From Clostridiales bacterium (GTDB taxonomy: Bacteria; Bacillota; Clostridia; Lachnospirales; Lachnospiraceae), in assembly GCA_018366495.1 (NCBI GenBank), contig JAGZHZ010000001.1, forward strand, positions 124,001 through 188,000: a DNA stretch of 64,000 bases, read 5' to 3'. Under the pieces are notes generated by a model. The model was given only the letters and a program-made list of their open reading frames with translations. It was not told where the DNA came from and did no database searches. This document shows positions 36,414 to 42,798 of this stretch, in pieces. Each line of letters starts with the position of its first letter. The first letter of the stretch is position 1. The translations under genes were made by a program, and so were the position numbers.

Positions 36414-36442
36414 AGTATATATTATATTTAACGTTTATTCAA
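36414..36442 (-). promoter_or_regulatory. promoter of the mini-CRISPR guide RNA
   Basis: On the minus strand TTGAAT (36437-36442) and TATACT (36414-36419) are 17 bp apart. The predicted start falls at about 36407, at the first base of degenerate repeat 1. Confidence 0.8.
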
Positions 36443-36622
36443 TACTACCCAACTATATTTTATTCGACAATTTCAGGGTTTGTTGTGAACTATATCAACT
36501 TATTGGAGTTTCTCATTTAAATTCTATTATAACTTTGATATCTAATTTTTATTTATTATACTCTCAAGATTATATATAAACTACTCATGACCAAAGTCAA
36601 ACGTGTTTCTGCCTTATTTATA
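36443..36622. other. intergenic, no gene seen
   Basis: AT-rich DNA between the mini-CRISPR and the GGGtGRT terminator. A weak hairpin-like stretch, CTACTCATGACCAAAGTCAAACGTG (split here as CTACTCATGACC and AAAGTCAAACGTG) at 36581-36605, resembles an IS605-type end but is not convincing alone. Confidence 0.5.
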
Positions 36623-36671
36623 AAAGCAAGGGCTTTTGCTGATTTTTAACATCAACAAGAGCCCTTGCTTA
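36623..36671 (-). terminator. terminator of the GGGtGRT operon
   Basis: AAGCAAGGGCTCTTG pairs with CAAAAGCCCTTGCTT around a 17-nt loop, followed by TTATAAAT. The stem is long and nearly perfect. Confidence 0.85.
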
Positions 36672-36680
36672 CTAAATTTC

Positions 36681-37691
36681 TTAGAATTTGCCTTCTTTAG
36701 CAGCTTCTTCAATAGCAACTGCAACTGCAACTGTCATACCAACCATTGGGTTGTTTCCTGCACCGATTAATCCCATCATTTCTACATGAGCCGGAACAGA
36801 AGAAGAACCTGCGAACTGTGCATCAGAGTGCATACGTCCTAATGTATCTGTCATACCATAGGAAGCTGGACCTGCTGCCATGTTGTCTGGATGAAGTGTA
36901 CGTCCTGTACCACCGCCTGATGCTACAGAGAAGTATTTCTTTCCTTTTTCGATACATTCTTTTTTGTAAGTACCTGCAACTGGATGCTGGAATCTTGTTG
37001 GGTTTGTAGAGTTACCTGTGATAGAAACGTCTACGCCTTCTTTCCACATGATTGCAACACCTTCACGAACATCGTTTGCTCCGTAGCAGTTTACTTTTGC
37101 ACGAGGTCCGTCAGAGTAAGCTTTTCTGAATACTTCTTTTAATTCACCTGTGTAGTAATCATACTCTGTCTCTACATATGTGAATCCGTTAATTCTTGCG
37201 ATAACCTGAGCTGCATCTTTTCCGAGACCGTTTAAGATAACACGCAGAGGTTTGTTACGAACTTTGTTTGCTTTTTCAGCAATACCGATTGCACCTTCAG
37301 CAGCTGCGAAAGATTCATGTCCTGCTAAGAAACAGAAGCAGTCTGTATCTTCTTCCAGCAGCATTTTTCCTAAGTTACCATGTCCTAAACCAACTTTACG
37401 CTGATCAGCTACAGAACCTGGGATACAGAATGCCTGAAGACCTTCTCCGATTGCTGCAGCAGCATCAGCAGCTCTTTTGCATCCTTTTTTGATTGCGATT
37501 GCAGCACCTACAATATAAGCCCAGCAAGCATTTTCAAAACAGATTGGCTGAATTCCTTTTACCTGATTGTAAACATCTAATCCAGCATCTTTTGTGATTT
37601 TCTCTGCTTCTTCGATGGAAGCAATACCATAGCTATTTAAAACCTGGTTGATTTTGTCAATTCTTCTTTCATATGATTCAAATAAAGCCAT
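36681..37691 (-). CDS. GGGtGRT protein
   Basis: 336 aa, cytoplasmic. The family name motif is seen as SGGGTGRTLHPDN at about residue 260. Other conserved blocks are GHESFAAAEGAIGIAEKAN, NPTRFQHPVAGTYKKECIEKGKKYFSVA and GAGNNPMVGMTVAVAVAIEEA. It is nearly always next to the NifU-like gene at 37710-38402 (18-nt gap here). The function is unknown; the Cys residues and partner suggest a link to iron-sulfur or sulfur handling. Strong ribosome binding site and skewed codons (GAA, GCT/GCA, AAA) suggest high expression. Confidence 0.9.
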   Translation of the reverse strand: MALFESYERRIDKINQVLNSYGIASIEEAEKITKDAGLDVYNQVKGIQPICFENACWAYIVGAAIAIKKGCKRAADAAAAIGEGLQAFCIPGSVADQRKVGLGHGNLGKMLLEEDTDCFCFLAGHESFAAAEGAIGIAEKANKVRNKPLRVILNGLGKDAAQVIARINGFTYVETEYDYYTGELKEVFRKAYSDGPRAKVNCYGANDVREGVAIMWKEGVDVSITGNSTNPTRFQHPVAGTYKKECIEKGKKYFSVASGGGTGRTLHPDNMAAGPASYGMTDTLGRMHSDAQFAGSSSVPAHVEMMGLIGAGNNPMVGMTVAVAVAIEEAAKEGKF

Positions 37692-37709
37692 TTCTCTTAC
37701 CTCCTTCGA

Positions 37710-38402
37710 TTATTCCTGTCTTGGGTCAATGATCTTCACAGCATCTGCCACACGTCCGTACTGGCCCTGAGCTTTTTCCCATGCAGTATTAGGATCATCA
37801 CCTTTTTTGATAAAGTCTGTCATCTTACCAAGGTTTACAAATTTGTAACCGATAATCTGATCTTCTGCATCTAATGCGATACCTGTAACGTAGCCTTCTG
37901 CCATTTCCAGATAACGTGGACCTTTCTTTAATGTACCGTACATTGTACCAACCTGGCTTCTCAGTCCTTTACCAAGGTCTTCCAGACCTGCTCCGATTGG
38001 AAGTCCGTCTTCGGAGAATGCACTCTGTGTTCTTCCGTAAACGATCTGTAAGAAAAGCTCTCTCATTGCAGTATTGATTGCATCACATACTAAGTCTGTG
38101 TTTAAAGCTTCCAGAACTGTTCTTCCTGGCAAAATTTCAGCTGCCATTGCAGCAGAATGTGTCATACCAGAACATCCAATTGTTTCAACTAATGCTTCCT
38201 GGATGATTCCTTCTTTTACATTGAGTGTCAGCTTGCAGGTACCCTGCTGTGGAGCACACCAGCCAATGCCATGTGTCAGTCCAGAGATATCCTTAATTTC
38301 TTTTGCTTTTACCCATTTTGCTTCTTCTGGGATTGGAGCTGCGCCATGATTAACGCCCTGTGCTACAGAACACATTGTTTCTACTTCATGTGAATAAATC
38401 AT
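37710..38402 (-). CDS. NifU-like iron-sulfur scaffold-type protein, partner of GGGtGRT
   Basis: 230 aa. IscU/NifU N-terminal-like core with three conserved Cys: IGWCAPQQGTCKLTLNV and VETIGCSGMTHSAAMAAEI. A C-terminal region with YLEMAEGYVTGIALDAEDQIIGYKFVNLG follows. Annotated families call this an iron-sulfur cluster assembly scaffold, but the spacing differs from IscU. It forms a two-gene operon with the GGGtGRT protein. The exact role is unknown. Confidence 0.85.
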   Translation of the reverse strand: MIYSHEVETMCSVAQGVNHGAAPIPEEAKWVKAKEIKDISGLTHGIGWCAPQQGTCKLTLNVKEGIIQEALVETIGCSGMTHSAAMAAEILPGRTVLEALNTDLVCDAINTAMRELFLQIVYGRTQSAFSEDGLPIGAGLEDLGKGLRSQVGTMYGTLKKGPRYLEMAEGYVTGIALDAEDQIIGYKFVNLGKMTDFIKKGDDPNTAWEKAQGQYGRVADAVKIIDPRQE

Positions 38403-38735
38403 TTTAAGACTCCTTTCAAAATTGATTTCTTTTTGATTTATATAGGCATGACAAACTTTTAACGCTTTTATTCGTCATACTTATAAATATTTTCTCATAA
38501 ATCGCCAAAATAGTCTAGTATTTTTTTCAAAAAACCTCCCTTTTCGCTTCTGTTTTTCACCTCTTCTTCTTTTTCATTCCTTCTTTATCCGAGCTTTGTT
38601 CTATTTTCGTTTTTTTCTTTACTTTTTTTTTTGAAGTGGTATGCTTTTTATTGATGTGAGAACACTCGTGACTTTAATCACAGGATGTTCCAGTATCTTT
38701 TACACTATTGGATATTTTTACAGAAAGGAAAAAAA
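38403..38735. other. divergent intergenic region with one hairpin
   Basis: Holds the divergent promoters of the GGGtGRT operon and the chromate transporter. A GTGA-CTTTAA-TCAC hairpin within GAACACTCGTGACTTTAATC... (38656-38691) resembles an IS200/IS605 end without transposase. No other feature is seen. Confidence 0.5.
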
Positions 38736-39332
38736 ATGAGCTATCAAAAAAAAGAAGCATCTTTATCTGACAACTGTTCTATGTACTGGCAACTATTTAA
38801 GATCACATTTCTTCTGAGCGCCTGTACCTTTGGAGGAGGCTTTGTCATCATCAGTATGATGAAAAAAAAATTTGTTGAGGAGCTGCATTGGCTTTCAGAA
38901 GAAGAAATGCTGGATATGACAGCGATCGCCCAGTCTTCTCCGGGTGCGCTTGGCGTCAATATTGCCATTGTAGTCGGCTATCGCCTCAAAAAGGTAAAAG
39001 GCGCTATTATCTGCACGCTTGCCTCTGTCCTGCCGCCATTATTTATCATTTCCATTATCTCTGTGTTTTACAATCAATGGAAAAATAATGCGTATATTGC
39101 CGCAGCACTGCAGGTTATGCGCGCTGGTGTGGCAGCCGTAATCTGTGATGTTGTTTTTTCACTTGCACAAAATATCATCATGACAAGACAAATCCTCTGG
39201 ATTTCTTTGATGATTCTTTCTTTTATTGCTACTGTTTTCTTTCATGTCAGCGCTGTTATAATTATCCTGATCTGCGGAGCAGCAGGCTTTTTAAACAGCA
39301 GATCAAAAAACAATAAGGAGAAATGCATATGA
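38736..39332 (+). CDS. chrA: chromate transporter subunit, ChrA family short form (first)
   Basis: 198 aa. One CHR domain: FKITFLLSACTFGGGFVIISMM, AIAQSSPGALGVNIAIVVGYR, then hydrophobic segments. Short CHR proteins occur as adjacent pairs of opposite topology that act together. Start at the ATG after AAAGGA; overlaps the next gene by ATGA. The true substrate in anaerobes is uncertain. Confidence 0.85.
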   Translation: MSYQKKEASLSDNCSMYWQLFKITFLLSACTFGGGFVIISMMKKKFVEELHWLSEEEMLDMTAIAQSSPGALGVNIAIVVGYRLKKVKGAIICTLASVLPPLFIISIISVFYNQWKNNAYIAAALQVMRAGVAAVICDVVFSLAQNIIMTRQILWISLMILSFIATVFFHVSAVIIILICGAAGFLNSRSKNNKEKCI

Positions 39333-39892
39333 TTTATATTCGTCTGTTTTTTGCTTTCTTTCAGATTGGACTGTTCAGTTTTGGAGGAGGTTATGCTGCC
39401 GTTCCTCTTATTCAACATCAAATTGTGGAAACAAATCACTGGCTTGAGATGAGTCAGTTTGCTGATCTGATCACGATCGCCGAAATGACGCCGGGGCCGA
39501 TTGCGATCAACAGCGCCACGTTTGTCGGTCAGCAGATTGCCGGTTTCCCAGGCGCAGTAATTTGTACTCTGGGATGTATTTTTCCCTCTTTCATCATTGT
39601 ACTTCTTTTGTCTTTTTTATATATGAAATATCGAAATCTAAAGACAATGCAGGGGATTTTAACTGGTCTGCGTCCGGCTATCGTGGCAATGATTGCTTCT
39701 GCCGCTCTTTCTCTCTTTGTGCTTGCTTTGTTTAATTCTTCCCTGCCGGATCTCAAACTAGAAAACTTCCGTATAATAGAAGCCGTTCTGTTTTGTATCT
39801 CTTTGTTTTTGATCCGAAAATATAAAATAGGTCCGATTCCTATCATCTTTGGTTCGGGAATTATCGGCACTATTCTTTATGTACTGTTCTGA
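39329..39892 (+). CDS. chrA: chromate transporter subunit, ChrA family short form (second)
   Basis: 187 aa. Second CHR domain: FFAFFQIGLFSFGGGYAAVPLIQHQIV, ITIAEMTPGPIAINSATFVG. The AAGGAG site is 8 nt before the ATG at 39329, which overlaps the stop of the first subunit (ATGA); an in-frame ATG at 39323 is too close to the site. Confidence 0.85.
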   Translation: MIYIRLFFAFFQIGLFSFGGGYAAVPLIQHQIVETNHWLEMSQFADLITIAEMTPGPIAINSATFVGQQIAGFPGAVICTLGCIFPSFIIVLLLSFLYMKYRNLKTMQGILTGLRPAIVAMIASAALSLFVLALFNSSLPDLKLENFRIIEAVLFCISLFLIRKYKIGPIPIIFGSGIIGTILYVLF

Positions 39893-39920
39893 TATCTTTT
39901 CATTTTTACAGATATGAGTG

Positions 39921-39955
39921 TGAACTACCCATCACTTAAAGGTCATGGGTTTTCT
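39921..39955 (+). repeat. IS200/IS605-like terminal hairpin (best copy)
   Basis: GTGAACTACCCATCACTTAAAGGTCATGGG... : the CCCAT and ATGGG arms bound a TTAAAGG loop, followed by TTTTCTGC. The shape is that of the subterminal hairpins of IS605-family elements. No tnpA or tnpB is near. Confidence 0.55.
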
Positions 39956-39975
39956 GCATGAAATATTATAAAATC

Positions 39976-40014
39976 AGAGCTTCCAGCAAGAATATTCTTT
40001 CTGCTGGAAGCTCT
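39976..40014 (+). terminator. terminator of the chromate transporter genes
   Basis: AGAGCTTCCAGCA pairs with TGCTGGAAGCTCT around AGAATATTCTTTC; only a weak T-rich tail follows. Confidence 0.65.
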
Positions 40015-40098
40015 CGTATTTCACTTCATATTTTTTTACCTAATTTTTTTAATGCCTTCTATCGCTGAAATTATTGTTTTTTCTGCATTTAATTTATA

Positions 40099-40653
40099 TC
40101 AGGCTGCTACTGTCAGCTGCCACAAACTTCTTCCATTATTCCAAAGGCGAGTATAGATCTCGGTACATTTTTTATATTTATAAAACCTTTTTTCTGCTTC
40201 TTTTTCATCGCCGTAAACTTTCCATATTCCTGAATATCGGAAATTCTTTCCAGTATTGTTGATAAATCCTGTCACATCTTCTAACGGATATCCTAAAAAT
40301 ACTCCTATTTCATGTGGAAATTCTTTACTTGCATTACAGCGTACTTTCAGTCTTTCAATCGCACTGTTTGTATTTATATTTTCATACCCATACTGAAATA
40401 AAAATTGTATTGTCTCTTTATTTTTAAATGTTTTGTCCAATTCAGAAAGGCGACAGACATAGATTAATGCTTTCTGATCTTTTTTTCGCAAAACAATGAT
40501 TCTGATTCCCTTTTTACTCATTTGTTTATTCCAATATGTAATACTTTCCAATAGTTCCGTTTCTTTTTCATATTTACAATTAAATAAGTTTGCTGTCTTT
40601 AAAGATGCAAGTGTAGGCGCACAATATTCTACCAATAATTTTTCTAATGCCAT
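40099..40653 (-). CDS. DUF3793 family protein
   Basis: 184 aa, soluble. Matches DUF3793 in its opening (APTLASLKTANLFNCKY), CRLSEL, and the C-terminal FPHEIGVFLGYPLEDVTGFI and WKVYGDEKEAEKRF blocks. In Clostridia it is found beside ferrous iron transport and flavodoxin genes. It follows the DUF2325 gene by 24 nt. Probable iron or heme-related role, inferred from context and from the operators upstream. Confidence 0.8.
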   Translation of the reverse strand: MALEKLLVEYCAPTLASLKTANLFNCKYEKETELLESITYWNKQMSKKGIRIIVLRKKDQKALIYVCRLSELDKTFKNKETIQFLFQYGYENINTNSAIERLKVRCNASKEFPHEIGVFLGYPLEDVTGFINNTGKNFRYSGIWKVYGDEKEAEKRFYKYKKCTEIYTRLWNNGRSLWQLTVAA

Positions 40654-40677
40654 CTCTTTTCCTTTCCAATTCGTAAA

Positions 40678-40962
40678 TTATTTTCCACAACAGCAATTTT
40701 TTAAAATTTCTGTCAGTGCATTTTTGCTGCTCGTGTGACAGCGAACAATATCTGTTCTGTCTCCAGCTTCTTCCAACGCGCTTTTTACCATTTTATGCGA
40801 AACTGTACTTGTAAACAGCACCAACAGATCAGGACATCCTATTTGTTTACCGAAATCAGCACTCATATGCGTAAATATTTTCACTTTGCATTTATAAGAC
40901 TTACAGATCTTTTTATATTGAGCTACCATGCGATCATGGCCTCCTACAATCACTACACTCAT
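40678..40962 (-). CDS. DUF2325 family protein
   Basis: 94 aa. SVVIVGGHDRMVAQYKKICK, DLLVLFTSTVSHKMVKSALEEA, and a C-terminal CCCGK. DUF2325 proteins are small Rossmann-like proteins often in metal-related operons. First gene of the pair with DUF3793. Two palindromes upstream suggest metal-dependent control. Confidence 0.8.
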   Translation of the reverse strand: MSVVIVGGHDRMVAQYKKICKSYKCKVKIFTHMSADFGKQIGCPDLLVLFTSTVSHKMVKSALEEAGDRTDIVRCHTSSKNALTEILKNCCCGK

Positions 40963-40992
40963 CGTGGATGCCTCCTGTCTTTTTATTTTTAA

Positions 40993-41029
40993 TTAGTTTA
41001 AACTAACTTATGTTGTTAGTATATACTAA
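40993..41029 (-). promoter_or_regulatory. two DtxR/MntR-like operator palindromes
   Basis: TTAGTTTAAACTAA (40993-41006) and TTAGTATATACTAA (41016-41029) are perfect 14-bp palindromes, 23 bp from start to start. The pattern TTAG-N6-CTAA is the shape of DtxR-family (iron/manganese repressor) boxes. They lie upstream of DUF2325-DUF3793 and overlap the last codons of the histidine kinase gene. Confidence 0.7.
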
Positions 41030-42054
41030 CTGTCATTTTCTGTCAATTCTTTTTTTAAAAATATTGAAAAGATACTTCCATTTTCATCTGATTTCACCTT
41101 AATATAGCCGTCTTGTTTACTGATGATATCACGGGCGAGATACAGTCCGATCCCTACACCATCAATTCCTGCTGACTGTCTGCCCCTATAGAATCTTCCA
41201 AAAATTTTTGCCTGTTCCTCTTCTGGAATTCCAATGCCATTATCTTTGATATCCAATCTCAGATAAGAAGGATATGGTGTGATCTTAAGCTGGACATTTC
41301 CACCTTCCGGTGTATATTTTACCGCATTATCAAGTACATTTGTAACTGCCTCTGCTGTCCAATTAAAGTCTAACATTGCTTCAAACGTCTGGTCACATTC
41401 AAATACAATGGTGATATTTCTTTTCTTTGCTTTCGCATATACTGTTTTGATGCTTTGAAGCACAATCTCATTTAAACTGTTTTTTTTCGCTTTCAGAGTA
41501 ATCATCCCACTTTCCAGACGAGACATCTTTATCAGACTATTTGTCAGAAAAGTCAGTTTTTCCAGAGATATCTGCAAGGTGGCTATATATTCTTTTCGTT
41601 CTGTTTCAGACAGCTGTTCTTCGCTGAGCAGCTGTGCAAAAGTATTTGCTGCGGCAATCGGTGTCTTTATCTGGTGGGAAATATCAGAAATCAACGTTTT
41701 TATCTGTTCTTTCTCCTGTGCCAGCATTTTATTTTGAGCTGTTAAGATGCTGCGTAGTTTCAAAAGCTGATGCTGCAGGCGGGCTGTCAGCGTATCTTCT
41801 TCTTCCAAAAAAATGTGTTGCTCCTGATCTTCAACTAAAGCTTCAATCAGCAGTGTAAGCTGTTCCAGTAAATCATCGTTGTAATGATTATAAAGAAAAT
41901 CGGTCAAAAAAAGCAATGCGCAAAGGATCATACCGCTTCCTGCAGTAAATGCCACAATTTGTTGTTCTGTAAAAATCAAAACGATCCCAAGTAAAACAGC
42001 AATTACCATCCCTGTAGTCAAAATCCACTTTCTGTAAGTTTTAAAATGTTTCAT
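41026..42054 (-). CDS. sensor histidine kinase
   Basis: 342 aa. Two membrane segments (about residues 12-29 and 33-52) with almost no extracellular loop, so it is an intramembrane-sensing type. H box SDISHQIKTPIA with His127, N box NVLDNAVKYTPEGG, G boxes DNGIGIPEEE and GVGIGLYLARDI. Follows its response regulator by 2 nt. The neighbouring ABC transporter suggests a role in antimicrobial peptide or cell-envelope stress sensing, inferred from analogy with Bce/Vnc-type modules. Confidence 0.88.
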   Translation of the reverse strand: MKHFKTYRKWILTTGMVIAVLLGIVLIFTEQQIVAFTAGSGMILCALLFLTDFLYNHYNDDLLEQLTLLIEALVEDQEQHIFLEEEDTLTARLQHQLLKLRSILTAQNKMLAQEKEQIKTLISDISHQIKTPIAAANTFAQLLSEEQLSETERKEYIATLQISLEKLTFLTNSLIKMSRLESGMITLKAKKNSLNEIVLQSIKTVYAKAKKRNITIVFECDQTFEAMLDFNWTAEAVTNVLDNAVKYTPEGGNVQLKITPYPSYLRLDIKDNGIGIPEEEQAKIFGRFYRGRQSAGIDGVGIGLYLARDIISKQDGYIKVKSDENGSIFSIFLKKELTENDS

Positions 42055-42056
42055 CT

Positions 42057-42722
42057 CTATTCTCCAAATGTATATCCTATACCAAAAACAGTTACAATAT
42101 ATTCCTGTCTTTCATCTTTTAGTTTTTGTCTCAGGCGATTAATATTTACACGAACAGTATTATCATCAATGAGATTTCCATCTATATCCCATAAATTTTC
42201 AAGAAGCATCGTTTTTGTGACAACCCTTCCCTTATTTTTTATCAAATAGCAGAGCAGTTTGTATTCTGTGGATGTCAGATGTACTTCTTCTCCCATTAGC
42301 AAAACAAGGCATTTATCTATATCTACTTCTAAATTTTTATATCTTATTTTTGTACGGTCACTGCCAGTTCTTTTTAAAATTGCCTGCACCTTTTTTCGCA
42401 GAACTTCAAGTGAAAATGGCTTTGAAATATAGTCATCACATCCCGCTCCAAAACCTTCAAGCATATCTTCCTCTGTGTCATTTGCAGTCAAAAATAAAAT
42501 CGGTATTTCAGAAGTTTCTCGGATTCTTTTACAAAAATCGAGTCCGCTGCCATCTGGCAAATTGATATCCAGTAAAAGCAGATCGTACTTTTGCTTGTCA
42601 TATTGTTTCAGCGCTTCCATAAATCCATATGCAGCGCTCACCGTATGGCAATCTTTTTGCAGTGCAATCACAATTCCTTTACTTAAAATTTTATCATCTT
42701 CAAGAAGAAAAATATTTGCCAT
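42057..42722 (-). CDS. response regulator, OmpR family
   Basis: 221 aa. Receiver domain with phospho-acceptor Asp52 (LLLLDINLPDGSG), a conserved Lys in YISKPFS, and a winged-helix output domain (LTSTEYKLLCYLIKN...VRVNINRLRQKL). Pairs with the histidine kinase and is downstream of the ABC permease (76 nt), likely regulating that transporter. Confidence 0.92.
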   Translation of the reverse strand: MANIFLLEDDKILSKGIVIALQKDCHTVSAAYGFMEALKQYDKQKYDLLLLDINLPDGSGLDFCKRIRETSEIPILFLTANDTEEDMLEGFGAGCDDYISKPFSLEVLRKKVQAILKRTGSDRTKIRYKNLEVDIDKCLVLLMGEEVHLTSTEYKLLCYLIKNKGRVVTKTMLLENLWDIDGNLIDDNTVRVNINRLRQKLKDERQEYIVTVFGIGYTFGE

Positions 42723-42798
42723 AAACTACTTTTCCCACCTTTCCTCTTTAAAATTGCAGGACAGAACACAGGTATTGTGTCTGTCCTGCAAATAAAGT

